Notes: generated by a model from the letters alone, not told the origin. A stretch of DNA of 64,000 nucleotides from Primorskyibacter sedentarius (GCF_004342065.1 NZ_SLZU01000002.1:434001-498000); one strand, 5' to 3'. Shown: positions 1 through 8,812, counted from the first letter of the stretch. Program-made: numbers and translations.

Positions 1-3
1 ATG

Positions 4-25
4 CGGCCCGCGCACGGGCGGGCCG
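4..25 (-). terminator. Hairpin after capsule export gene
   Basis: A perfect 8-bp stem (CGGCCCGC / GCGGGCCG, 6-base loop) lies 4 bases past the stop of the capsule export gene. No T-run is visible before the window ends, so it could be a terminator or a simple 3' stabilising hairpin. Confidence 0.4.
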
Positions 26-29
26 GTGG

Positions 30-1640
30 TTAGGCGGTGATCTGTTCGCGCAGGATAGAGGCGGTGAGCGCAATCATCAGGTAGAGCCCCCCGAACATCA
101 GGAAGGCCAGCGCCGTGTTCTCGAACTTGCGGGGATAGCTTGGGTCCTCTGACGCGACGGGTTCGACACTGGTGGTCAGATAGCGCGCCTGACTGTTCGC
201 ATCGCGGCGCGAGGTTTCCAGCGTGACGAAGGCCGATTGCATCACCTCGTTGGCGGCGGCAAGATCGGCCTGGGCCAGCTGGATCTGCACGGCGAGCTCT
301 GCCAGAGAATTCTCCCCCGAGACCGTTTGCGTCATCTGCGCATTCAGATCGCCCAGCAAGGCGTCAAGCCTGCGAATGTCGCTTTCCACCCCGTCTACCC
401 GGCTTCGGTTGGGGCGGGCATTGTCCAGAAGGGCCTGTAGCTCCAGCCGTTTTTCCTGCAACTGCACCTCGACATTGTTGATCTGGCCGCGCAGTGCGGC
501 GATCCGTCCTTCCGGATCAAGGACCTGTCCTTCGTTTTGCAGCCGGACAAGACGTTCCTGCGCCTCGCGCCGTTCGGTCTGCGCACTTTCAACGGCCTTC
601 TCCGCCTCCTCAACAGCGTTGGAACGTTTGCGCAGGGAAAGGTTGTCCACCCGTTCTTCGGCATAGGCGATCAGCGCCTTGCTGAACCGCGCACTGACAA
701 CGGGATCGGCGGCGATCACCTCCATCCGGATGACGCCCTCGGTCGGGTCATACCCGATCTCGATATTGCGCTTGTAGACCTTGTAGGCCTGCTCGTTCGA
801 GGGGTCTTCCTCCAGCCGTTGGATCGGGTCGATGCTTTCGTCGCTGAAATGGGACTTGAACCCTTCATCGCGGTCCAGCCGCAACATCGCATCCTTGGAT
901 TGCAGGTAGGATTGCACCGCGATCGCATCCTGATTGGTGGCAAATTGTGTCCCGCTGAAGAAGCTGGAGCCGCCGCCGCCACCATCGGATTTCAGGATCA
1001 GGAATTCGGATTTCGTCGAATACATGGGCGTGGCGATACTGTAGAAATAATATCCCACAAGGAGCGTCGGCAGCAGCACGAAAAAGGCAAGGCGCGTCAG
1101 CAGAAGGGCAGTGCGCCGCCGCCGCCGCTTGGCAAGGTCGCGCTGGATCTTGACGATCTCGCGGGCCCGCCGTTCGGCCGGGCTTACCTCTGTCGAAGGC
1201 AGGGTCGTGCGCTTGTCAGGCATAGTCTGCGGCAACTGCACGCGCGCTTCGGTTTCATCCTCGTCGGTTTGGGGAACAGCCACGCCGGTGCCTGTCTCCT
1301 CCTGCGACGTCTCGGGGCCTGCCATGACCAGCGCAAGCGTATTGACGCGCGAAAACGGATCGATCCCCTTGAGGCGCAGCATGCGCACCGCGTCAATATC
1401 GGTTTGCGGTGCCAGACCGTGTTTTTGCGCCAGTCGCCGCGCCATGCGAAGCTGCCTGCCAGTCAGGCCTTCCTGCTGGATTTCCTCCAGATCGGTCGGA
1501 CCAAGAGGGTTTTCCGCCTGATCGGTCGCAACATCTGCCGCCGCGGCCTCCTCTGCAGCCGCCTGCGCCTCCGGGGCTTCGCCGTTGGAGGGAGCGCGCC
1601 GCTGGATGCGGTATTTTCTAGCCTTGGGTTTCGTAGTCAT
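30..1640 (-). CDS. Capsule polysaccharide export inner-membrane protein (KpsE/CtrB/BexC-like)
   Basis: Probable polysaccharide co-polymerase-type subunit of a capsule ABC exporter, spanning the inner membrane and periplasm. About 170 N-terminal residues are a low-complexity, charged cytoplasmic tail (Ala/Glu-rich, then a basic KRRRRR stretch). A membrane segment follows at about residues 178-200, then a long periplasmic coiled-coil-like part rich in Glu/Arg/Leu, and a second membrane segment close to the C-terminus. This two-TM plus coiled-coil plan is that of the KpsE/CtrB family; the long N-terminal tail is an addition. I chose the ATG at 1640, which overlaps the upstream ATPase gene by 23 bases; an upstream in-frame ATG at 1670 would extend further into it. 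Transcribed after the KpsT-like ATPase, so they form one exporter. The family call is sure; the exported polymer is unknown. Confidence 0.85.
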   Translation of the reverse strand: MTTKPKARKYRIQRRAPSNGEAPEAQAAAEEAAAADVATDQAENPLGPTDLEEIQQEGLTGRQLRMARRLAQKHGLAPQTDIDAVRMLRLKGIDPFSRVNTLALVMAGPETSQEETGTGVAVPQTDEDETEARVQLPQTMPDKRTTLPSTEVSPAERRAREIVKIQRDLAKRRRRRTALLLTRLAFFVLLPTLLVGYYFYSIATPMYSTKSEFLILKSDGGGGGSSFFSGTQFATNQDAIAVQSYLQSKDAMLRLDRDEGFKSHFSDESIDPIQRLEEDPSNEQAYKVYKRNIEIGYDPTEGVIRMEVIAADPVVSARFSKALIAYAEERVDNLSLRKRSNAVEEAEKAVESAQTERREAQERLVRLQNEGQVLDPEGRIAALRGQINNVEVQLQEKRLELQALLDNARPNRSRVDGVESDIRRLDALLGDLNAQMTQTVSGENSLAELAVQIQLAQADLAAANEVMQSAFVTLETSRRDANSQARYLTTSVEPVASEDPSYPRKFENTALAFLMFGGLYLMIALTASILREQITA

Positions 1641-2280
1641 AAAGCTGCTTCGCCTCTTCCAAGGTTTCAAACATATGCAACTGACCGTCCATCAGAACGG
1701 CGGCCTTGCGGGCGAATTTCTCCAGCACTCTGGGCTGGTGAGAAACGATGATGATGGTCGTTGTGCGCAACCGCTCTTGCAGCAGGTCACCTGCCTTGCG
1801 GTTGAACTCTGCATCGGTGGAATTCGGCATTCCTTCGTCGATCAGGTAGATGTCGAAATCCAGCGCCAGCATCAGTGCGAAGGTGAACCGGGCCCGCATG
1901 CCCGACGAATAGGTGCCAAGCGGTTGGTCGAAATATTCGTCCAGCCCGCAAAGCCAGCGGCAGAAGGATTCCACATAATCGGGGTCCAGCCCGTAAAGCC
2001 GCGCAATATAGCGCGAATTCTCCATCGCGGAATGCTTGCCCACGACACCGCCCATGAAGCCAAGCGGAAAGGACACCCGGCAATTGCGATGTATTTCGCC
2101 CTCGTCCGGTTTCTCCAGCCCTGCCATCATCTTGATCAGGGTCGTCTTGCCGGTTCCGTTGGGCGCAAGAATACCAAGGCTTTCGCCCAGCGGAACCTGG
2201 AACGAAACCCTGTCGAGGATCACCTTGCGTTGCGTGCCCGTCCAGAAGGACTTGCTCACATTGTTGAATTCCAGCATCGC
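1618..2280 (-). CDS. kpsT: Capsule polysaccharide ABC exporter ATPase (KpsT/CtrD-like)
   Basis: ATP-binding subunit that would power capsule polysaccharide export across the inner membrane. About 220 residues, the usual size for KpsT. The Walker A motif reads APNGTGKTT, the signature is a degenerate YSSGMRARF, and Walker B is LIDEGM, all characteristic of the polysaccharide-export branch of ABC ATPases. The start is placed at the ATG giving MLEFNNVSKSF; the open frame extends to 2385, but the extra residues look unrelated to the family. Translationally overlapped with the KpsE-like gene downstream. The permease (KpsM) is not in the window and may lie elsewhere. Confidence 0.88.
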   Translation of the reverse strand, partial: AMLEFNNVSKSFWTGTQRKVILDRVSFQVPLGESLGILAPNGTGKTTLIKMMAGLEKPDEGEIHRNCRVSFPLGFMGGVVGKHSAMENSRYIARLYGLDPDYVESFCRWLCGLDEYFDQPLGTYSSGMRARFTFALMLALDFDIYLIDEGMPNSTDAEFNRKAGDLLQERLRTTTIIIVSHQPRVLEKFARKAAVLMDGQLHMFETLEEAKQLYDYETQG

Positions 2281-2420
2281 GTGCTCCAGCGCTGTTGCGC
2301 TTTGCCAGTCCGGCGTCAGCCCATATAGCACGACTCTCGTCTTTGCACCGGCGGGATTATGACAACTTGGTTGATCAATTGGCAACTATTTGCCCGGTTG
2401 GTTCAAGCAAGGAAACAGCA

Positions 2421-2445
2421 AAACCGGCGCGGATGGCGCCGGTTT
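2421..2445 (-). terminator. Rho-independent-type terminator
   Basis: A perfect 10-bp stem (AAACCGGCGC / GCGCCGGTTT, 5-base loop) sits about 90 bases past the stop of the dehydrogenase gene. Read on the minus strand it ends in TTTT; on the plus strand it is followed by CGGGTTTTT. Both neighbours run on the minus strand, so it most likely ends the dehydrogenase transcript and separates it from the capsule genes. Confidence 0.75.
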
Positions 2446-2535
2446 CGGGTTTTTCCCCACAAAACGGGGATTTTGACACCGTGTTCAGGCCCATGATGGG
2501 CCTTGCCGGTGCGAAGTGGGCAATGCCTGCGCGGC

Positions 2536-3522
2536 TCAGACGTCGATGACGACCTTGCCGATGGCCTTGCCGCTGGCAAGCCGCGCATAGGCGTCACCAA
2601 CCTCTTCAAGACCGAATTTCGGCTCGTCGAGGATGGGCTTCAGCTTGCCTGCGTCCACCAAACCGGCCAGCTCTGCCAAGATAGCGCCGTGCACGTCGCG
2701 GTTATGGTTGTGCAGCATGGGGATCAGCATGAAGATCACATGCAGCGACGCGCCCTTGAAATGCGCGGGCGACATGTCAATCTCCAGCAGCGAAACGGTG
2801 GTCGAGATCTGACCGTTCAGCGCCACCGCTTCGAAGGAGTTTGTCAGGTTCGCACCGCCGACCGCGTCAAAGATCGCGTCGAACCCTTTGCCACCTGTAT
2901 GCGCGTCAACGTAATCCGCAACTTTCTCGGCCATGAAATCAATCGGTGTGGCGCCAAGATCTTTGATCAGCGTCAACTGCGCGTCGCCCGTCCCGGTCGC
3001 ATAGACATCTGCGCCAAGCGCCTTGGCCAGTTGGATCGCAACGTGACCGACACCGCCCGCACCGCCGTGGACCAGCAATTTCTGACCGGCCCCCACCTGC
3101 GCACGTTGCAGGCCCTCATGGGCCGTAATCCCCACCAGCGGGAGCGCCGCCGCCTCGCGCATGGAGATCGAGGCAGGCTTCTTCGCGATCAGCCGCGCAT
3201 CCGCCAGCATGTATTCGGCCAAAGCGCCCTGAAGATCGGCAAGCCCGCCTGCGCAGCCATAGACCTCGTCACCGACGGCATAGTCGGTCACACCTTCGCC
3301 AACCTCTTCGATGACACCGGCGAAATCCATGCCCAGAACGGCAGGCAGGGCGGGCGACAGCGGCAGGTCCGATCCGATATTCTTGATCATCGTGTCGATC
3401 GTGTTCACGCTGGTCGCGGCGATACGGATAACCACATGGCCGGGGGTGACGGCGGGCCGGGCAGTGTCTGCGACGGTGAATTCGGCCTCGGGTCCGTAAG
3501 CGGTGAGGGTCATGGCTTTCAT
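2536..3522 (-). CDS. Zinc-type alcohol dehydrogenase-like / NADPH:quinone reductase
   Basis: Medium-chain dehydrogenase/reductase of 328 residues. The nucleotide-binding motif is visible as HGGAGGVGHVAIQLAK in the middle third, and the N-terminal half has the GroES-like fold (GMDFAGVIEEVGEGV, GDEVYGC). No structural-zinc cysteine cluster is evident, which fits the zinc-independent quinone oxidoreductase branch. Starts at the ATG at 3522, with AGGAGC about 7 bases upstream; a second in-frame ATG lies 9 bases downstream. Monocistronic, with its own terminator and a long upstream region holding a palindrome. The substrate cannot be told from sequence. Confidence 0.85.
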   Translation of the reverse strand: MKAMTLTAYGPEAEFTVADTARPAVTPGHVVIRIAATSVNTIDTMIKNIGSDLPLSPALPAVLGMDFAGVIEEVGEGVTDYAVGDEVYGCAGGLADLQGALAEYMLADARLIAKKPASISMREAAALPLVGITAHEGLQRAQVGAGQKLLVHGGAGGVGHVAIQLAKALGADVYATGTGDAQLTLIKDLGATPIDFMAEKVADYVDAHTGGKGFDAIFDAVGGANLTNSFEAVALNGQISTTVSLLEIDMSPAHFKGASLHVIFMLIPMLHNHNRDVHGAILAELAGLVDAGKLKPILDEPKFGLEEVGDAYARLASGKAIGKVVIDV

Positions 3523-3894
3523 GGCAAGCTCCTGTTGCGAAATCTGATATCGCCTTAAGTAACTTACTTTCGGATCGCGTAAATCGGTGCATATCGAAGT
3601 ACAGTATACGCGTTTTGCATATAATCTGCCCACAGCCTGAAAGACGAGCGGATGGTGGTCCCGCAGAACCTGCGGCGATCAATTCCCGGTGCCTTCGGGA
3701 TGACAAGGGTCCGTTCCAGCAGCAGAAAGACACGCGTATTTTCGCAGCAAGCGCGGGCCGTCAGCAATGTCGGCGCGTTCAGGGCAAAACCGGTTCAAAT
3801 CCACCCGGCTTCGCGTCTACCCTGACCGGATGAAGGAATCAGCAAAACGCTTTCCAAACCCGCCGCTCGCAGGGCCGGCAGGAGCGGGTCAGGC
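3523..3894. other. Divergent intergenic region without a gene
   Basis: 372 bases between the minus-strand dehydrogenase and the plus-strand glycosylase. Apart from the palindrome near 3560 I see no convincing gene. The short open frames on either strand have no recognisable protein features. Confidence 0.5.
3557..3569. promoter_or_regulatory. Candidate operator palindrome upstream of quinone reductase gene
   Basis: AAGTAACTTACTT is an inverted repeat (AAGTAA/TTACTT around one C) located 35 bases before the start codon of the dehydrogenase, where an operator for a small repressor (HxlR or MarR type) could lie. No regulator gene is adjacent. Confidence 0.35.
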
Positions 3895-4494
3895 ATGACA
3901 GCCCGAAGTGATCCTTCCTTGGGCGACCGCATTCGCGCCTGCAGGATTTGTGCCGAACGGTTTGCTGCCACGCCCACCCGGCACAAGCCCCGCCCGATCG
4001 TCTGGTTCCAGCCCGGCGTGCGTATCCTTGTGGCGGGGCAGGCACCGGGCAAACGTGTGTACGAGGACGGCCGTCCGTTCTTTGACAGGTCAGGCGACAG
4101 GCTGCGCGACTGGATGGGCATCGACCCGCCCACCTTCTACGACACCGACCGGATCGGCGTCTTGCCCACGGCCTTCTGCTGGCCGGGATATGACGCCAAG
4201 GGCGCGGACCTGCCGCCGCCGTCCATCTGCTGGGAGACGTGGCACGCACAGGTGTTGGAAGAGATCGGACCCGTCAGGCTGACATTGGTCATCGGTGGCC
4301 ACGCGATCAGGCGGCATCTGGGCGCAAAAGCCCCCATGACAGAGGTCGTCCAGGGCTGGCGCGCGCATGCGCCTGCGGTCTTTCCGCTGCCCCACCCGTC
4401 ATGGCGCAACAATGCGTGGCTCCGGCGCAATCCGTGGTTCGAAACCGAGCTGTTGCCGGATCTGAAAGCGGCCGTCTCTCAGGCGCTCAGCTGA
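3895..4494 (+). CDS. Uracil-DNA glycosylase family protein with probable Fe-S cluster
   Basis: DNA repair enzyme of the UDG superfamily (COG1573 type), 199 residues. The active-site motif GQAPGKR begins near residue 48 and the second catalytic motif is HPSWRNN near the C-terminus. Four cysteines (C16, C19, C95, C112) follow the C-x2-C ... C-x16-C spacing of family-4 enzymes, whose cysteines hold a 4Fe-4S cluster, so a cluster is likely here. Starts at the ATG at 3895. Stands alone on the plus strand, followed after 140 bases by an unrelated SseB-like gene. Removal of uracil or related lesions is inferred from the family, not shown. Confidence 0.85.
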   Translation: MTARSDPSLGDRIRACRICAERFAATPTRHKPRPIVWFQPGVRILVAGQAPGKRVYEDGRPFFDRSGDRLRDWMGIDPPTFYDTDRIGVLPTAFCWPGYDAKGADLPPPSICWETWHAQVLEEIGPVRLTLVIGGHAIRRHLGAKAPMTEVVQGWRAHAPAVFPLPHPSWRNNAWLRRNPWFETELLPDLKAAVSQALS

Positions 4495-4633
4495 TACGCC
4501 CCCGCCGCGCCGCGCGACCATATGCCGACGCCGCCTGACTTGCCGCCAGCCGTTCCGCGCCATATTGCATGTCAGACTGCGATGGCGGGCGGTGCAATCC
4601 CACGCGTCGCGCCCCGGACGGATGAGGATTTCG

Positions 4634-5425
4634 ATGACCGACGCCACAAGGCTGGACACGGCCCATGACGCAATGCAGGCCGCGCCGGAGGATGATACGC
4701 TCCGGCTGCGCTTCTTCGAGGAACTGGCCTCGACAGAGTTGTTCCTGCTGTTGACGGAAGAGGCGCGGGAAGACTCTGTCTCACCCGAGGTCTTTGAAAT
4801 TTCGGACAATTCCTTCGTGCTCGTCTTTGACAGAGAGGATCGTCTGGCAGGGTTTGTCGGCAAGCCCGCGCCCTATGCCGCCCTGCCGGGGCGCGCCATA
4901 GCAGGTCTGCTGGCGGGACAGAATATCGGGCTTGGGCTCAATCTCGAAACCGGGCCATCCTCCATGCTGCTGCCACCCGAAGCGGTCGATTGGCTGGCGC
5001 AAACGCTGGCACATGCGCCGCAAGAGGCCATGGCCACTCCGCGCGGGTTCCATGCCCCCACCGGGGTGCCGGGGCCGCTGCTGTCCGCGCTGGAGGCAAA
5101 GCTGACAGCCTCCGCAGGGCTTGCCGATGCCGCCTTTCTGGCCGGGGTCACCTATGACGATGGCCGCAAGACCCACCTTCTGGCCTTCTCTGCCGCCCGG
5201 CCCGGGGCAGAGGACGCGCTGGCCGGTGCCATTAATCAGGCCCTGACCTTTTCGGGGATCGAGGCTGGCGCGCTTGACGTGGTGTTTCTTGCTCCTGACG
5301 ACCCGGCGCTTGACCGGATCAGGGCCGTCGCGCACCGGTTCGAGATCCCGCAGCCAAGCCAGCCTGCACGCAGGGCACCGGCCGCACCCGGCTCTGACCC
5401 GGCGAAACCCCCGATCCTGCGCTGA
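4634..5425 (+). CDS. SseB family protein
   Basis: About 263 residues. The N-terminal ~120 residues have the SseB look (LRFFEELASTELFLLL..., FEISDNSFVLVFDREDRLAGF, then AAL.GR.IAGLLAGQNIGLGLN); the second half resembles the SseB C-terminal domain and ends in a proline-rich tail. SseB-domain proteins are widespread and their role is poorly defined. The start was set at the ATG giving MTDATRLDTAHDAM; another ATG 12 bases upstream is equally possible. Followed by a shared bidirectional terminator. Confidence 0.75.
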   Translation: MTDATRLDTAHDAMQAAPEDDTLRLRFFEELASTELFLLLTEEAREDSVSPEVFEISDNSFVLVFDREDRLAGFVGKPAPYAALPGRAIAGLLAGQNIGLGLNLETGPSSMLLPPEAVDWLAQTLAHAPQEAMATPRGFHAPTGVPGPLLSALEAKLTASAGLADAAFLAGVTYDDGRKTHLLAFSAARPGAEDALAGAINQALTFSGIEAGALDVVFLAPDDPALDRIRAVAHRFEIPQPSQPARRAPAAPGSDPAKPPILR

Positions 5426-5455
5426 CCCGGCGCCAAATATGTGATTGCCACGAAA

Positions 5456-5483
5456 AAGGCCGCCAAAACCGATCGGCGGCCTT
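5456..5483 (-). terminator. Bidirectional terminator between SseB gene and ABC importer
   Basis: A perfect 9-bp stem (AAGGCCGCC / GGCGGCCTT, 10-base loop). On the minus strand it runs into TTTTTCG, as expected for the end of the sugar importer transcript ending at 5523. It also lies just past the plus-strand SseB gene, so it may serve both. Confidence 0.8.
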
Positions 5484-5522
5484 ACACGGATCTTCACCCG
5501 TCAAATCTGGCAGGGCACAGGT

Positions 5523-6293
5523 TCAGACCTCTGCAAGCTCCTGCTCCAGATCGCGCATTTCGGCACCCCCGGCCATCAGGCGGCGGATCTCGTCATGCGC
5601 CAGGCTTTCTTTCGTGCCCGCGCCGATGACCTGCCCCAAGGCAAGAAACGTGTACCGGTCGGCCACAAGCTGCGAATGAATTTCGTTATGGGTGATGAAG
5701 ATGACCGCGATGTCGCCGCGCTTGCGCACACGTTTGATCGTCTTCAGGACGCCCATCTGCTGCTTTTGCCCCAATGCGGATGTGGGCTCGTCCAGAATCA
5801 GAACGCGTGCGCCGAAATAGATCGCACGGGCAATCGCCAACGTCTGGCGCTGCCCGCCCGACATGGTGCCCACGGTCTGGGTCGGGTCCGAAAAATCGAT
5901 GCCGATCTTCAGCATCTCGTCATGCGCGATCTGGTTCATCTCGTTCATGCGCAGGCGCCCGAAACTGGATTTCAGCTCGCGGCCCATGAAGAAATTGCGC
6001 GTCACGCTCATAAGCTGGTTCAGCGCCAGATCCTGATACACCGTGCCGATGCCAGCGGCCGATGCGTCACGCGGGGACCGGAAGGTAACCGGGTTGCCCT
6101 CGATATAAATCTGACCGCTCGTGGGTTGGTGCACACCCGCCAGTGTCTTGATCAGCGTGGATTTGCCCGCGCCATTGTCCCCAAGAAGCGCGTGGACCTC
6201 GCCGGGATAGACCTCCAGATCCACACCCCCAAGCGCGGTGAAGGGGCCGAATTTCTTAACAAGCTTCTCGACGCACAGATACGGTGTCGCCAT
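5523..6293 (-). CDS. Sugar-type ABC importer, ATP-binding protein
   Basis: Single-domain ATPase of 256 residues from the CUT2 (ribose/fructose-type) importers. Walker A is GDNGAGKST, the signature is MSGGQRQTLAIARAI, and Walker B is VLILDEPTSALG. Most CUT2 ATPases are double-length; the single domain here is like FrcA of fructose importers. Starts 3 bases after the permease stop, so it is translationally coupled to it. Gene order binding protein-permease-ATPase matches frcBCA, but no kinase or regulator gene is adjacent to confirm the sugar. Confidence 0.9.
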   Translation of the reverse strand: MATPYLCVEKLVKKFGPFTALGGVDLEVYPGEVHALLGDNGAGKSTLIKTLAGVHQPTSGQIYIEGNPVTFRSPRDASAAGIGTVYQDLALNQLMSVTRNFFMGRELKSSFGRLRMNEMNQIAHDEMLKIGIDFSDPTQTVGTMSGGQRQTLAIARAIYFGARVLILDEPTSALGQKQQMGVLKTIKRVRKRGDIAVIFITHNEIHSQLVADRYTFLALGQVIGAGTKESLAHDEIRRLMAGGAEMRDLEQELAEV

Positions 6294-6296
6294 GGC

Positions 6297-7409
6297 CTAG
6301 ATCCCCCCCGTGATGCGCTTGCGGATACGTTCATTGGCAAAGACCGCCGCCAGCAGGATCGCCCCCAGGAAGACGCGGAACCACGCGCCGTCGATGGACG
6401 GGATGAAAAAGACCGCATTGGCGACCAGCCCCACCGTGATCGCCCCGAAGGCCACCCCGATGATAGAGCCGAAACCGCCCGTCATCAGCGTGCCGCCGAC
6501 AACCGCAATCGCGATGGCAAACAGCTCCATCAGGTTGCCCTTGGCCGCGTCAGAGGTGTTGGTGTCAAAAACCTGGCAGGCGGCAAACATCGTGGCGCAG
6601 AAGGCCGTGAACATGAACAAGCCGACCTTCACCCGGTCAATCGGAACACCATTTGCGCGCGCGGCTTCCTTGTCGTCGCCCGTGGCGTAGATCCAGTTTC
6701 CCAACTGCGTGCGCCCCATGATGAACCACGCCACGCCGACGATGATCAGCCACCACATGAACCGCGCATCGAACCCGTCGACCCATTGTTCACCGCGCCG
6801 GTTCAGGTTGCCGCCAAGCGCGAACCAGATGTCATAGAACCAGCCAAAGACCCGGCCGCCAAGGATATCTGCGAACCAGCTCGTCTCTTTGAAATCCTGC
6901 AGGCCCGAAATCTGCGTCGACTTGTTGATGACGCGAAAGCTGACCTCTGTGACGCCGCGCATCAGGAACAGGAAGGCCAGCGTGACGATGAAGCTCGACA
7001 GGCCAGAGCGTACAACGATCGTTCCGATCAGCCAGCCGATGCCCAGGGTCATGATCAGGGTCAGGAAAAAGGCCGACATCGGGGTTGCTTCGCCCAGGCC
7101 GAAAGGCAGGCCCCATTTCAGCATCATCGCCATGGACATGCCCGCAAAGCCGATCATGGACCCGATGGACAGGTCGAATTCGCCCGCGATCATCAGCGCT
7201 GCCGCGCCGGTCGCGATGATCCCGTATTGCGCGATGATCGCGATGTTGTTCTTCAGGCCAAGCGCGTTGAACGCCTTGAAGTCCGACGCGAATGCCAATG
7301 CCACGATGATGACGATCATCACGATGAAAGAACCGATTTCAGGTCGGCGGATCAGCCGTTCAAATCGGCTCTCCTTCACGAGTCGGTCGGATTCACTTCG
7401 GTCTGACAT
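6297..7409 (-). CDS. Sugar-type ABC importer, permease
   Basis: Inner-membrane permease of 370 residues, BPD_transp_2 (CUT2) family. Many hydrophobic segments are evident (SFIVMIVIIVALAFAS, FIVTLAFLFLM, IAIAVVGGTLMTGG). The family hallmark AGEFDLSIGSM is present, as is the cytoplasmic loop contacting the ATPase near GVPIDRVKVGLFM. An unusually long segment (about residues 150-190) sits before that loop. Lies between the binding-protein gene (after a 94-base gap with a strong hairpin) and the ATPase gene (3-base gap). Substrate unknown, most probably a monosaccharide. Confidence 0.9.
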   Translation of the reverse strand: MSDRSESDRLVKESRFERLIRRPEIGSFIVMIVIIVALAFASDFKAFNALGLKNNIAIIAQYGIIATGAAALMIAGEFDLSIGSMIGFAGMSMAMMLKWGLPFGLGEATPMSAFFLTLIMTLGIGWLIGTIVVRSGLSSFIVTLAFLFLMRGVTEVSFRVINKSTQISGLQDFKETSWFADILGGRVFGWFYDIWFALGGNLNRRGEQWVDGFDARFMWWLIIVGVAWFIMGRTQLGNWIYATGDDKEAARANGVPIDRVKVGLFMFTAFCATMFAACQVFDTNTSDAAKGNLMELFAIAIAVVGGTLMTGGFGSIIGVAFGAITVGLVANAVFFIPSIDGAWFRVFLGAILLAAVFANERIRKRITGGI

Positions 7410-7449
7410 ATGCGCCCCTGCCCTGTGATGTCATGAGTGTCGTACGAAA

Positions 7450-7481
7450 TGGTCCAAGCGAAGGGATCTTCGCCTGGACCA
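7450..7481 (-). promoter_or_regulatory. Intercistronic hairpin between binding protein and permease
   Basis: TGGTCCA-a-GCGAA / TTCGC-c-TGGACCA forms a stem of 12 pairs around a single mismatch. It lies in the 94-base gap between the two genes and has no T-run. Such hairpins often stabilise the upstream binding-protein mRNA or partly terminate transcription, giving more binding protein than permease. Confidence 0.6.
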
Positions 7482-7503
7482 GATGTTGAGCCGGGTGGGC
7501 GAC

Positions 7504-8418
7504 CTAGCGGTCGATGCCCGCCAGTTCTTTCACGGCTGCTGCGTTCGAAGCATCCACAAAGCCCGGACCGGACGGGATGTTCGCACCCGGCAGAAGGCCG
7601 GCACTGTTGTTGTACAGGTGCAGAACGATGACCGGCATATAGCCTTGCAGACGCTGCTGCTGATCGATCGTGAAGGATGCCTGACCGGCATCGATCATGT
7701 CCATGACCCCGGGGCTGAGGTCAAAGCAGGCAAGGTGAACATCGGCGCCGACTTCCTCGACGGCGGCGTTGGCAGCTTCGCAGACATGCGGACCTACGGC
7801 GAGCAGGCCGTCAATCTCCGGATCGGCCTGCAATGCGGCAGCCGTCCGTGTCTTGATCTGGGCCACGTCATTGGACACGTCGATCTGGTTCAACTCGGCA
7901 CCCATCGCGTCGAAATAGCCGGTGCAGCGGTCGACAAGCGCGGTGTTGAACGCCTCCTGGTTCAGGCAAAGACCCTTGGTCACGCCTTCGGCCTTGGCGC
8001 GGGTGCCTGCGGCAACGCCGGCGTCACGCTCGGGCTGGCCGACATGCATCAGCGCGCCAAGTTCCTTCGAGGATTCGAGGCCGGAGTTGATCGTGACCAC
8101 GGGAATGCCATCGGCAACGGCGGCCTTGATCGCCGGTCCCAGTGCCGCGGCATCGGGCAGCGATACGATGATGCCATCGGGCTGCGATGCGGCGGCCGCT
8201 TCGATCAGCTTGGCCATTGCCGCCATGTCGCCGGAGACGTCGAAATTGTATTCCAGCGTGGCACCCACGTCTTCGGCGGCGTCGCGCCCGCCTTTTTCGA
8301 CGACCGGCCAGAACGGATCTGTGCCTTGGGTGTGGGTGATCATGACATAGCGTTCTTGTGCCACAGCAGTCGACGCCATCATTGCGAGCCCGAGGCCCGC
8401 AAGTACGAGTTTCTTCAT
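7504..8418 (-). CDS. Sugar-type ABC importer, periplasmic binding protein
   Basis: Periplasmic-binding-protein-1 fold (Peripla_BP_4), 304 residues with a clear Sec signal peptide (MKKLVLAGLGLAMMASTAVA, cleaved after AVA/QE). Typical repeats of the fold: THTQGTDPFWPVVEKGG, ADGIPVVTINSG, DGLLAVGPHVCEAA. The start at 8418 is fixed by the signal peptide and by GGAGG 7 bases upstream. First gene of the importer operon. The family binds pentoses, hexoses or inositol; the exact ligand cannot be read from the sequence. Confidence 0.88.
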   Translation of the reverse strand: MKKLVLAGLGLAMMASTAVAQERYVMITHTQGTDPFWPVVEKGGRDAAEDVGATLEYNFDVSGDMAAMAKLIEAAAASQPDGIIVSLPDAAALGPAIKAAVADGIPVVTINSGLESSKELGALMHVGQPERDAGVAAGTRAKAEGVTKGLCLNQEAFNTALVDRCTGYFDAMGAELNQIDVSNDVAQIKTRTAAALQADPEIDGLLAVGPHVCEAANAAVEEVGADVHLACFDLSPGVMDMIDAGQASFTIDQQQRLQGYMPVIVLHLYNNSAGLLPGANIPSGPGFVDASNAAAVKELAGIDR

Positions 8419-8812
8419 TAGAGTCCTCCCTGGACAAACAGCTGCCGCCCCATCCCGATTTTTATCTTGCCGGAACATGAGCGACGCCCAAAGCGAGCCT
8501 TCCACACAAAACCTTTCAACTCAACCCGGATGTTTGCGCTAATATCAGGCAAAATCGCGGGTGATTTGCCCAGATCACATGGTGGTTTGGGTTTCGCAGA
8601 CATGGTGACGTTGCGGCACCTTGTGTTGCGATTTGAACCGCCGCGCCGCTGAGATGAGGCCGCGATTCGGTATGCCGGTTCGGGTCTTTTCCAAGACAAC
8701 ACGCCGCCGTCGGGACGTTCGGGATACACCGCCGACGTGCCTTGGCCGGGTCGGGGCGCGGGATGATTTCTCGTTTGCGCAGGTCTGGCCCGGCACCGGC
8801 TCCGGTCCGGGA
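8419..8812. other. Intergenic region between ABC importer and hydrolase operon
   Basis: 394 bases that separate the end of the 8.8-17.4 kb operon from the start of the sugar importer (both minus strand). It must hold the importer promoter. Besides the inverted repeat at 8533-8553 I see no gene. Confidence 0.5.
8533..8553. promoter_or_regulatory. Candidate operator upstream of sugar importer
   Basis: TTTGC-N11-GCAAA, an inverted repeat with one-turn spacing, 115 bases upstream of the binding-protein gene. Its position and symmetry fit a sugar repressor (LacI or ROK type), though no regulator gene is next to it. Confidence 0.3.

Noticed and set aside
3770-3830. GGTTCAAATCC resembling a tRNA T-loop
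   Set aside because: No matching acceptor, anticodon or D-arm sequence can be folded around it.
5445-7406. 653-residue plus-strand frame
   Set aside because: Antisense shadow of the permease and ATPase genes; His/Arg/Asp-rich composition with no domain pattern.
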